Shown: in pieces, positions 25,701 through 33,093 of the stretch | Position numbering within the stretch: the stretch's first letter is position 1 | How the letters are laid out: each line of letters begins with the position of its first letter | Assembly: GCF_035573695.1 (NCBI RefSeq) | Contig: NZ_CP121694.1 | Coordinates: 472,501-536,500 of the forward strand | Length of the DNA: 64,000 nt | Reading direction: 5' to 3' | DNA from: Metallumcola ferriviriculae | GTDB taxonomy: Bacteria; Bacillota; JADQBR01 | Translations under genes and position numbers: made by a program | The notes under the pieces: model-generated | Told to the model about the DNA's origin: nothing | Databases searched by the model: none | Seen by the model: only the letters and a program-made list of their open reading frames with translations

Positions 25701-26010
25701 CAAGGAACCTCATGAAATGGGGTTGTCAGAATACGAGTATGCTTTTTATACAGCTATTGCAAACAATGATAGTGCCAGAGAACTAATGCAAAAAGAACAG
25801 CTGCGAGAATTGGCTGTAGTCCTCTTTGGTAAAGTGAAGGCAAACGCCTCGATAGACTGGACAATAAAGGAAAGCGTGAAAGCCAAGTTAAAGGTGATTG
25901 TAAAAAGGACTTTAAGGCAATATGGTTACCCTCCAGATATGCAGAAACTTGCAACAGAGACAGTGTTGAGGCAGGCTGAAATGATTGCAGAAGAGTTAAC
26001 CCAGAGTTAA
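22750..26010 (+). CDS. hsdR: Type I restriction endonuclease subunit HsdR
   Basis: HsdR provides ATP-driven DNA translocation and cleavage. The protein (up to 1086 residues) has the N-terminal PD-(D/E)xK nuclease (RPDIILF and VIELK, about 151-170), helicase motif I (WHTQGSGKS, about 342-350), the DEAHRTQYG box, LGFTGTPI (motif III) and the C-terminal helical region that binds the methyltransferase. The start is uncertain: GTG codons at 22750, 22771 and 22780 are all in frame; 22780 gives the usual N-terminus. Frame intact. Confidence 0.93.
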   Translation: MVSGDKKVNRVTNRITENSIEKFAIQLLEKVGYQYIYAPDVAPDSVSPERKSFEDVLLLERLQKAVGRINPKIPVDVRLDAIKEIQRLSSPELIANNEAFHRMLTEGINVSVQKNGNDRGDLVWLVDFNQPENNEFIITNQFTVIENGVNKRPDIILFVNGLPLVVIELKNPADENATVKSAFKQFQTYMETIPSLFTYNSIMVISDGLEAKAGSLSAGLSRFLTWKSSDGKTEASPLIGQLETLIKGMLNKETLLDLISHFIVFEKSKKEDKETGVITIQTVKKLAAYHQYYAVNRAVESTLRAAGYLSHCWSGLDIAMESPESYGLNGVNQQPTGDRKGGVVWHTQGSGKSLSMVFYTGKIVLAMDNPTIVVITDRNDLDDQLFDTFAASKQLLRQDPMQAEDRGQLKKLLKVTSGGVVFTTIQKFQPGEGNVYEELSDRKNIIVIADEAHRTQYGFKAKTVDAKDDHGNIIGKKIVYGFAKYMRDALPNATYLGFTGTPIEKTDVNTPAVFGNYVDVYDISQAVDDEATVRIYYESRLAKISLSGEGKKLVADLDEELGENDLAETQKAKTKWTQLEALIGSEDRVRQVAQDIVNHFELRQEVFEGKGMIVAMSRRIAADLYGEINKIRPEWHSDDLKRGVIKVIMTSSSSDGPKMSKHHSTKQQKRMLADRMRDPEDELQLVIVRDMWLTGFDAPPLHTMYIDKPMKGHNLMQAIARVNRVYKDKPGGLIVDYIGIASDLKKALSFYSDSGGKGDPAIAQEKAVQLMLEKLEVISQMYHGFSYEDYFGADTSKKLSLILAAEEHILGLEDGKKRYIDEVTALSSAFAIAIPHEQAMDVKEEVSFFQAVKARLVKFDSTGTGKTDEEIETAIRQVVDKALVSEQVIDVFDAAGIKKPDISILSEDFLLEVKNMEHKNVALEVLKKLLNDEIKARTKKNLIQSKALMEMLEKSIKKYHNKIITAAEVIEELIELGKNIQKMDKEPHEMGLSEYEYAFYTAIANNDSARELMQKEQLRELAVVLFGKVKANASIDWTIKESVKAKLKVIVKRTLRQYGYPPDMQKLATETVLRQAEMIAEELTQS

Positions 26011-26052
26011 AGAAAAGTAAAGTCATGTTTTTCGCAGTTTGAGGTGAAATTT

Positions 26053-26848
26053 TTGAGCTTATTTTATAGTGAACTGAAGCATTTAGTTACTCCACAGTCT
26101 GCAAAAGAGCTAGTTGACTTTAACACTGAACAATCAATCGGTGTAAGTGGGCGTTTTGCTGAAGCACTATTGCTAAACGATGCAGTCAATATCCCTATTG
26201 GCGGTCCTGCTTTAGAAATAGTGGCTTTGATAAGATTGTTAGGTCAAAATGGGCTTGAAGCAATTTTCGACGTAGGGGCCTTAACTTTTAGTTTTCACCC
26301 TGGGACGTTTGCATATATTTCCCAATGCAAATAGAAGAGCCTTGTCACTAAAAAATGGACCTGGTATTACGTGGGTTAAGGGTAAAGGAAAAGAATGGGA
26401 GGAACCAATTGAAGCGGTCAAGTTCGCGTTAATAAAGCAATTGAATTATCCTTTTGGCAAAGCACGTAGATTTGCCCGAAAGGTTGAAAAATTTACTTCC
26501 TTTATACCTCATAAAGAAATATATGAAGGTATTGAGATATCCACGTATGAGACTGCACTACCTATTATCGCCCAAACAACCAATTTCAATGACCTGAGTG
26601 TCCTAAAGAACCTTGACAATAAAAAGGATAAAGATAAAGTTAGGCTACTTCTAGATATTGCAAAAGCTAACCTAGATCTTTCTTGTGCATCCTATTTAGA
26701 TTGTCAATCTGTTTATGGCAATGAGTTAACCTGGCAAATTTTTGGTAAAGCTGTTTCAGGGAGCAAAGAAGATTTATCCAAAATAAATAGGATATTAGAG
26801 TTTGAAGATATACCAAAGTCAAGCGGGGATGGTTTGCCTCGGAAATAG
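26053..26848 (+). pseudogene. Unrecognised gene with a frame break near 26309-26334
   Basis: The first part runs from TTG 26053 (ribosome-binding site GAGGTG) to a stop at 26334. The second is open in the next frame from about 26309 to 26848. The protein text continues naturally across the break (about 90 residues ending FAYIS, then RRALSLKNGPGITWVKG), which suggests one gene with a one-base frameshift, or programmed shifting. I do not recognise the family. It follows hsdR by 42 bases in the same direction. The region is A+T-rich like the rest of the island. Confidence 0.5.
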
Positions 26849-26853
26849 TAAGT

Positions 26854-27144
26854 ATGAGGACTGACGGCAATGTCGAGAAATTTAGAGAATGGTTAAGGGA
26901 TTTGCCGTCTTATCCTGATAAAGATTTGCTAAAAGCGTATTATGAAAGCTTTTCAAAAATTAAAGGTGATAATCTTCCGGTTAAAACATTACGTTTCGGA
27001 ATTCCTGCTTTCCTGGGCCTGTTGGGGCCTATTGGAACGGCAATAAGTGTTTCAATTTCAGTAGCGGACGCGTTCTGGGGTAATCGAGTCATTAATGGCT
27101 GGAACCCTAAATTGTTTATTGAGAAACATTTTAGGTATAAATAG
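26854..27144 (+). CDS. Small hypothetical protein with hydrophobic centre
   Basis: A 96-residue frame starting at ATG 26854, five bases after the stop of the preceding frame and in a different frame from it. It has a hydrophobic Gly-rich segment (PAFLGLLGPIGTAISVSI, about residues 50-67) between charged ends. It could be an independent small membrane protein or the last part of the frame-broken gene before it. The ribosome-binding site is poor, which favours coupling to upstream translation. Confidence 0.45.
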   Translation: MRTDGNVEKFREWLRDLPSYPDKDLLKAYYESFSKIKGDNLPVKTLRFGIPAFLGLLGPIGTAISVSISVADAFWGNRVINGWNPKLFIEKHFRYK

Positions 27145-27368
27145 AAAATCGTTAAACCAAATTCACCTATCCCTTCTACGTCTTGTTGGCCAAAAAGGTC
27201 CTTTTAGTCCTAAAACTTCAATCTTTGTTTTATGTAATCTGGGGTTGCAAAACGAGTATTCATCGTGTCTCTAATATTGTGCAAAGCAGAACGGAATTAA
27301 ACAAAAGACATATTTTAACAAAAAAAATTGGAATCATGAAATGAACTCATTTTCGGAGGTAAAAATAT

Positions 27369-28076
27369 ATGACTGTTCTAACAGCAGAAAAATTGATGAA
27401 GCTGACCTCGCAAGACTTAACTAAAAACATAGAATTGCACGTCCATGATTGCCCGGCAAGAATATCATTAATGATATCCCGTCCAAATTTATTAGATTAT
27501 TGGTCTGATATTTTAACAGACCTTTCAACGAACATAATTCTGAAGGAAATAGGGTATGACCTATTGTCATCAATATATATAAGTACTAATGGCATGTATA
27601 GAAATGCTTACATAAGTTTGAGAAGTGCAGTAGAGCTAGGCATAAGCTTTTTCTATTTTACCGACCATAACTACCATTTTTTGCAATGGAAAAGAAATGT
27701 ATTTGACATGACATGGAGCAGGTTAGTTGACGTAGATAAGGGAGTTTTATCTAATAAATATCTGTCTTTATTTAATGAGGCTTTTAACACCGAATTATTC
27801 ATAGAAACAGTAAAAGAAATATATAGAAATTGTTCGGAATATGTCCATGGAAAATATGAATATATGCATTCTATAGGTACTCAAAGGATTACCTATGATA
27901 AAGCAAAGTTCATGCAATGGAGTACTATATTTTTGAGGACAGTGGAACTCCTACTAATATTACTTTCAGTAAGGTTTACCGAAAAAATTAATGACTTAAA
28001 CCAAGACCATAAGGAAACCATGAATGAAATTTATAAAAATTTGGGATTTGGGGAGTTGGAAATAAATAATGAGTAA
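27369..28076 (+). CDS. HEPN-like protein, first gene of a two-gene unit
   Basis: The 235-residue, mostly helical, soluble protein has RNCSEYVH at residues 153-160. That fits the R-x(4-6)-H signature of HEPN-fold ribonucleases, with Asn after the Arg. The segment MYRNAYISLRSAVELG (about 76-91) resembles a helix seen in HEPN-like proteins. It starts at ATG 27369 behind CGGAGGT and overlaps the downstream ATPase gene by eight bases, so the two are translationally coupled. HEPN proteins paired with NTPases are a frequent design in phage-abortive and toxin systems. Function here is inferred, not shown. Confidence 0.5.
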   Translation: MTVLTAEKLMKLTSQDLTKNIELHVHDCPARISLMISRPNLLDYWSDILTDLSTNIILKEIGYDLLSSIYISTNGMYRNAYISLRSAVELGISFFYFTDHNYHFLQWKRNVFDMTWSRLVDVDKGVLSNKYLSLFNEAFNTELFIETVKEIYRNCSEYVHGKYEYMHSIGTQRITYDKAKFMQWSTIFLRTVELLLILLSVRFTEKINDLNQDHKETMNEIYKNLGFGELEINNE

Positions 28077-29736
28077 TGTTATGCTAGATGATTTCATTTT
28101 TAGAACAGAGGATATTAAAGAAGAAGAACTTCTTGATTTGTACGTAGAGTCAAAGATGGACAGAGAGAATATAAACTTTATCAAAACAAAAGCTCCGCTT
28201 TTATTAGTCGGAAGCCGAGGTACTGGAAAAACGATGCTATTAAGGGTAGCGGAAAAGGAATTAGACGATTCTTTTGAGCAAGAAAGGGTTCTTTGTGTTT
28301 TGGTTAGCTTCAAAAAAGCTATTTTTTTGGAAGCAGTAGAAGACCCTCAATACTTTAGACAGTGGATGATAGCGAAAATACTTTTTACATTAAAAAGAAA
28401 AATTGAAAAAAAAGGTCTTATGCTCTCTGAACCGGGCATCTTTGCGCGTTATTTCGACATTGGTGCAGGCCAGGACGAGACCCTTACTGATAGACTAGGG
28501 GGATTTATTAAAGTATTAGAACAATCATCACGGAAAAGAGACTTTGACGTAAAAAATGAAATACGGAAAATCATGAATTATGATACGGAAGATATAGAGA
28601 TATTGAATGAAGTTGACTATTTGCATGCTTTAGTTGAAGACCTTTGCCAAGTACTAAATATTGATAGACTCATTTTTTTGTTTGATGAAGCCTGCCACAA
28701 CTTTATTCCTTCACAACAAAGGCAATTCTTTACGTTATTTAGGGATCTAAGGTCATCACTTATTTCATGTAAGGCAGCAGTTTACCCTGGAATAACCTCT
28801 TATGGAACGTTTCAACAATTTCATGACGCTTCAGTTAGAAAAGTGGAACGTGACCTTCAAGAACCAGGTTTTGTGCCATTAATGAGGGAAATTGTTAGAA
28901 ACCAGGTGAGTGATGAGATATATAAAAAGTTAGAGCAACAAGGGGAACTCTTTGATTGTTTGATATATGCTGCTACTGGTAACCCAAGATTATTGTTAAA
29001 GAGCATCTATTTATCTACTAGCAAAAGTTTTAACTCCAACAATGTGAATAATACTTTAAAAGAGTTCTATAGAACAAACATATGGAACGAACATACTAAA
29101 TTGGGTGAGATCTACAGAGGGCACAAAAGTTTAGTTGACTGGGGAAGGGACTTTATTGAGAAGGTTGTATTAGTCGATACAAATGAAAAAAATGAATCAA
29201 GAATCAATGAAGGACGAACACAACAAACGATTTATTTTGCTATACATCGTGATGCTCCCGAAGCAGTAAAACATGCAATTAGAATTCTTGAGTATTCCGG
29301 GATTGTATCAATTGAGACTGAAGGAACAAGAGTAAGAGGGAAAGTTTTTGATAGATATCAAATAAATATTGGAATCATATTAAGTACAGTTAAGACTCCT
29401 ACTTTATTAGCCAGAAACTTAATACAGGGGTTATCAGTAAAGCTATATACAGATTATGGAATGAATTCGCCGCACTACCAAGGCATTACCCATTTTTCGG
29501 AAGATCAGGTTAATTTTAATGATGTTATTGAACACGTGTTACGAATATCGGTTGAGGGACTGGATATAACAGAATTTCAATGTCAACGAATTAAAGAAGC
29601 TGGATTTAAAACATTGGGCGATATACTAGAGGGCAGCGAGGATAACTTGCAAAAGGCTGTAAACATTGGACCGAAAAGAGCTAGAAGAATTTGGAATGTA
29701 GCCTATAATGCTACTATGGAATATTTTTCGGGTTAA
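28069..29736 (+). CDS. AAA/ORC-like P-loop ATPase with C-terminal helix-hairpin-helix region
   Basis: The 555-residue protein has Walker A GSRGTGKT (48-55) and Walker B LIFLFDEA (201-208), like ORC/Cdc6-type AAA or STAND NTPases. A middle region (about 250-430) has a possible winged-helix section (AIRILEYSGIVSIETEGTRVRG). The C-terminal 55 residues (IKEAGFKTLGDILEG, NIGPKRARRI) look like the helix-hairpin-helix of the RNA polymerase alpha C-terminal domain, so nucleic-acid binding is likely. It is coupled to the HEPN-like gene by an eight-base overlap. I infer a sensor/effector pair acting in defence. Confidence 0.65.
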   Translation: MSNVMLDDFIFRTEDIKEEELLDLYVESKMDRENINFIKTKAPLLLVGSRGTGKTMLLRVAEKELDDSFEQERVLCVLVSFKKAIFLEAVEDPQYFRQWMIAKILFTLKRKIEKKGLMLSEPGIFARYFDIGAGQDETLTDRLGGFIKVLEQSSRKRDFDVKNEIRKIMNYDTEDIEILNEVDYLHALVEDLCQVLNIDRLIFLFDEACHNFIPSQQRQFFTLFRDLRSSLISCKAAVYPGITSYGTFQQFHDASVRKVERDLQEPGFVPLMREIVRNQVSDEIYKKLEQQGELFDCLIYAATGNPRLLLKSIYLSTSKSFNSNNVNNTLKEFYRTNIWNEHTKLGEIYRGHKSLVDWGRDFIEKVVLVDTNEKNESRINEGRTQQTIYFAIHRDAPEAVKHAIRILEYSGIVSIETEGTRVRGKVFDRYQINIGIILSTVKTPTLLARNLIQGLSVKLYTDYGMNSPHYQGITHFSEDQVNFNDVIEHVLRISVEGLDITEFQCQRIKEAGFKTLGDILEGSEDNLQKAVNIGPKRARRIWNVAYNATMEYFSG

Positions 29737-29764
29737 CTAAACGTTTCCAAACTTTAACCGTTTC

Positions 29765-29804
29765 ACCCGTTACGCAGAACCGTATCACAAGTAACGGTAA
29801 TTTT
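29765..29804 (+). repeat. attR-like degenerate repeat at the right end of the island
   Basis: Aligned with 18200-18236 it keeps ACCCGTTACGC, then GTATCACAAGTAACGG and TAATTT with only single-base changes and gaps. It is the third copy of the rlmH-end sequence and the likely right border. A further perfect 8-bp dyad, AACCGTTA/TAACGGTT, lies at 29834-29853. Confidence 0.65.
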
Positions 29805-29849
29805 TACCCATTGGCATTCAGGCTTTAATTATCAACCGTTACCATTAAC

Positions 29850-29924
29850 GGTTACAGAGGACTAAAAACATTTGTGAACAACCAAGAGGAAGCTAAGAAG
29901 TTCTGGACGCAAAAACTTAATTTT
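29850..29924 (+). pseudogene. VOC/glyoxalase-family gene, 5' fragment
   Basis: Reads VNNQEEAKKFWTQKLNF from GTG 29874 (open from about 29844), the usual first beta-alpha unit of VOC metalloenzyme-fold proteins. It stops at the IS1182-like element. The 6-bp AATTTT at 29919-29924 is repeated at 31824-31829, and joining the two restores the frame exactly. Confidence 0.7.
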
Positions 29925-31823
29925 GATTCCCCTGCAAAAACCCCTAAAAAAAGGTCTTAAAAAGGAAGATTTTACCCCCTTCGCGTCGAAGTAATAATGG
30001 TAGAAACCATTGGTAGGTCTACACTTGAGGCGAAGGGGCGTGCAAAGAATGTTTAGAAAAAACGATGGTCATTTGCAGGAAGAATTGTTCAGTCACTATC
30101 AAACCATGAACCCTAAAATAGCTAAAATGCTGAAAGATACCTGGGCACCGATTTTTTATGAGCATGTCTTTTGTAAAATAGATGAAGAAGTGTTTGCTCC
30201 ACTTTACTGTTTTGATAACGGCAGGCCTAATTTCCCGGTAAATATCCTTTTATCATTGGAATTAATAAAGAATATGTTCGACTACACAGATGAAGAAATC
30301 TTAGAACAATTCTATTTCAATTATCAGGTAATCTACGCTTTAGGTATCAAAAATATTGGCGAAATATACTTTGCTGAACGCACCCTGTATGAATTTAGAG
30401 AACGCCTCGTCAACTACGTTAAGGAACACCCCGATGAAGAAGAAATCATGTTTAAGCAGTTTGAAATCTTAACTCGGCATTTCATCGATAAAGCCAATAT
30501 TAAAACAGACGAACAAAGAATGGACTCAACCTATGTTACCCCTAATATTAAAAGAGCTGGAAGGTTATCCCTTGCTTATGATTTTTTAGAAAAAGCCGTG
30601 AAAGCAATACCTCAAAAACATTTAAGCAACTCACTAAAAGAAGTACTGGAGCCTTCCTTCAAGACCAAACTGCTGTTTAAAACCAAGGCCAGTAAGATAA
30701 ATGCCAAGCTTGAGACAGTACTCATACTTTGTACAGAAATTTATGACCTCGCTAAAGCAAAACAACTAACTTCAAAAGAGGAAATCAAACTGTTAGCTCG
30801 TTTTCTCAATGAACAAGCACATTATGATACAGAAAAGAAAGTCTGGGTGCCCGAAGATAATAAAGAAATTTCTTCCGCATCCATGCAGTCTGCCCATGAT
30901 ACGGACGCTACCTTTAGAAATAAAAACGGTAAGACGAACCAAGGCTATGTTGTTAATCTAGCTGAAACATGTTCGAAAGATAATCCGGTGCAGCTAATTA
31001 CAGATTACGATCTGGATGTCAATATAAAAAGCGATACAGAACTGGCACGAAAACGTGTAGATACTATCAAGAAAAATACTGATGTTACTGACCTCTACGT
31101 AGATGGCGGCTATTACGGCGAAGAAACAATTAACAAAGCTGATGAAGCAGAAGTCAAACTGCATTTTACAGACATGACCGGCAGGAAAAGTACCAGTAAC
31201 AAATTACCTCTGACAAACTTCAACTTCAATGAAGAACATGAGGTGGAAAAATGTCCTGCAGGTAAAATACCACTTCGAAGCGACTATAGTAAGAAATCTA
31301 AAAGTACAACGACCCATTTTGAGAAGTCAGAATGCCTTTATTGCCCCATAAGAGAGCATTGTCCCGTAAAGCCGCAGAAAAAATCAATGGTACTGAGAGC
31401 CAGTAAAAAAGCAATACTAGCAGCCAACACCCGCCAAGAAATTTCAAAAAAGGAAATACGACGTGAAAACACCAGTAAAAGGGCTGCCATAGAGGGTACC
31501 AACTCTGCAATTAAAAGGGGCCAAGGTGCTAACAAACTTAGAGTAAGAGGCCTGATCAAATGTCAGTTACAAATTGGCCTCAAGGTAATTGGTCATAACT
31601 TCAAACAATTTTCCCGAGCAATGAATAAGCCTAAACCAAAAGGCAGGGAAGTGGTGTGTCCAATGTAGAGCAAAACACAGTGAAAACAAGGATTTATTGA
31701 TGTATATGTACATCATATACCTGAAAAAATCCGGCTTTGAGGTAACTAAACAAAAAATGAGCTTATTTTAAATTCTCCCAAGGGGTTAATAGGGGGTAAT
31801 CACTCCCTTTCAGCAGGGGAATC
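29925..31823 (+). mobile_element. IS1182-like insertion sequence (1899 bp) in a VOC-family gene
   Basis: The ends are GATTCCCCTGC (29925-29935) and its exact reverse complement GCAGGGGAATC (31813-31823). A 6-bp target duplication AATTTT flanks them. One transposase gene lies inside. A stem pairing CCCCTTCGC (29976-29984) with GCGAAGGGG (30030-30038) sits just before the transposase start and could block read-through translation or transcription from outside. Confidence 0.85.
30049..31668 (+). CDS. IS1182-family DDE transposase
   Basis: The 539-residue transposase has the N-terminal DUF772-like region (NFPVNILLSLELIKNMFDYTDEEILEQF), a catalytic Asp in RMDSTYV, the second Asp in LYVDGGYYGEET, and the Glu region KRAAIEGTNSAIKRGQG. 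A Cys-rich insertion (CLYCPIREHCPVK) near residue 435 is typical. I start at ATG 30049, which follows GAAGGGG and the hairpin; the frame is open from 30010. It appears intact, so the element may still be mobile. Confidence 0.88.
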   Translation: MFRKNDGHLQEELFSHYQTMNPKIAKMLKDTWAPIFYEHVFCKIDEEVFAPLYCFDNGRPNFPVNILLSLELIKNMFDYTDEEILEQFYFNYQVIYALGIKNIGEIYFAERTLYEFRERLVNYVKEHPDEEEIMFKQFEILTRHFIDKANIKTDEQRMDSTYVTPNIKRAGRLSLAYDFLEKAVKAIPQKHLSNSLKEVLEPSFKTKLLFKTKASKINAKLETVLILCTEIYDLAKAKQLTSKEEIKLLARFLNEQAHYDTEKKVWVPEDNKEISSASMQSAHDTDATFRNKNGKTNQGYVVNLAETCSKDNPVQLITDYDLDVNIKSDTELARKRVDTIKKNTDVTDLYVDGGYYGEETINKADEAEVKLHFTDMTGRKSTSNKLPLTNFNFNEEHEVEKCPAGKIPLRSDYSKKSKSTTTHFEKSECLYCPIREHCPVKPQKKSMVLRASKKAILAANTRQEISKKEIRRENTSKRAAIEGTNSAIKRGQGANKLRVRGLIKCQLQIGLKVIGHNFKQFSRAMNKPKPKGREVVCPM

Positions 31824-31975
31824 AATTTTGTATTCAAATTGGAGCAATCAATGGGACCAAACATGAAATGGCTAGAAGTGGGTCCAGTCAAAGTGAATTT
31901 ACCACTTTTGCTTTATATGATAAGAATTTAATGAATCCCAAAATCCATCAGCTAATGTTTCACATCCCTAACTAT
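31824..31975 (+). pseudogene. VOC/glyoxalase-family gene, 3' fragment, also frameshifted
   Basis: From 31824 the frame reads FVFKLEQSMGPNMKWLEVGPV, continuing the fragment at 29850-29924. Near 31913-31920 an apparent two-base insertion (TATAT for TAT) shifts the frame; in the new frame YDKNLMNPKIHQLMFHIPN follows. The C-terminal part of a VOC domain is missing, since the sequence runs into the gerC gene on the other strand. Confidence 0.6.
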
Positions 31976-33093
31976 CTAAACAACCCTGTCCTCTGGGTTG
32001 TGAACTTTGTACTTACGTTAAATTTAACTGTGGGGTAAACCTTGTGCCAATCATTTTTATCCCATTTATAGGGGTAATTCAATCTGAACTCTTGTCCAAA
32101 ACCTACCGCATCAGCATTTAAGGCCTGTAGTTTGACCAATAATTCCTCAAATTTCCTTTTGGTGTACTGTTCAGCCAGCTTTTCAAAATGTTTTTGGTTA
32201 GCTATACTGACTTCCTTCTGCCGGGGATTAATATCCGCAACCTTTGCTAAAATATCTGTCTTTACATCAAAAATTAGTACATTGTTAACAAAACGTGGTT
32301 CAATTTTAGTCTTAGAACTGACATTGGAAAATGAAATATATTTATCATCTTGAGGCACTGTTAGATTTCCTGAGGCGGTGTCTTTTAATAAGGCCAGCAT
32401 CCTAGTCTCATCTAATGTAAGTTCTCCCACCATTTGACCCTGCGAAAAAAGAGCGACTCCGGCAATTCTATATTGGCCTTGGGAAGGTTCAATTAGCGGA
32501 ATTACAAGGTCGCTGGTTCCATTGTCCAAAATTTTATAGACTTCCCAAAGGCTAATGGGTAATGCAAGATTGCTTTTAGATTTTGACCGAAAAAAGGTCA
32601 TAATATATTCACCGGGAATAAAATTGTTTTTGATTTTTCGATCAAGTACTCCTTTTGGGTCTGATTTAGTAATCATGACATTCGCATCCGGAGGAACTGT
32701 AAACCTACGGCCAATAAAATCTAATAAGTTATTAATATTATCCTCGGCAGCTTCATCTGATAACATTATGGCATGGGTTTGACCTAAAAAAAGATTTCTC
32801 ATAATATTGGATTGCAGCTCATTCCAAGCGTCCATTAAGCTGTTTCCTTCCGCCGAAAATGCATAGTGCCGCTTTTCAAACTCTTGGCTGGTTCCGACTA
32901 CGGAGGGCATTAAGCTCCCGGGCACGTGTATTGCTACACCAATTCTAAAGGCGTGCTGATCGCCCTTATCGAAAAAAACGGCATTAACTGTCCCCCGCCG
33001 GTTAATCTCTTCAACATCCCAACAACCGGATAAGAACAACATCCCAAAGAGCAATAATGAAACAAAAAGCATTCTACGCATCGGTCGGTTCAC
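31972..33093 (-). CDS. gerC: Ger(x)C-family spore germination lipoprotein
   Basis: The C subunit of a GerA-type germinant receptor, anchored at the outer face of the spore inner membrane. The 373-residue protein has a lipoprotein signal ending LSGC (lipobox Cys at about residue 24) followed by WDVEEINRRG, the family hallmark. It overlaps the start of its operon partner gerB by 20 bases. It is the last gene of a minus-strand gerA-gerB-gerC operon. The precise receptor (GerA, GerB, GerK) cannot be told from sequence alone. Confidence 0.9.
   Translation of the reverse strand: MNRPMRRMLFVSLLLFGMLFLSGCWDVEEINRRGTVNAVFFDKGDQHAFRIGVAIHVPGSLMPSVVGTSQEFEKRHYAFSAEGNSLMDAWNELQSNIMRNLFLGQTHAIMLSDEAAEDNINNLLDFIGRRFTVPPDANVMITKSDPKGVLDRKIKNNFIPGEYIMTFFRSKSKSNLALPISLWEVYKILDNGTSDLVIPLIEPSQGQYRIAGVALFSQGQMVGELTLDETRMLALLKDTASGNLTVPQDDKYISFSNVSSKTKIEPRFVNNVLIFDVKTDILAKVADINPRQKEVSIANQKHFEKLAEQYTKRKFEELLVKLQALNADAVGFGQEFRLNYPYKWDKNDWHKVYPTVKFNVSTKFTTQRTGLFR

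Noticed and set aside
16206-29800. A site-specific recombinase for the island
   Set aside because: I looked for serine or tyrosine recombinase motifs in every island frame and found only IS transposases, so mobility must be provided in trans or was lost.
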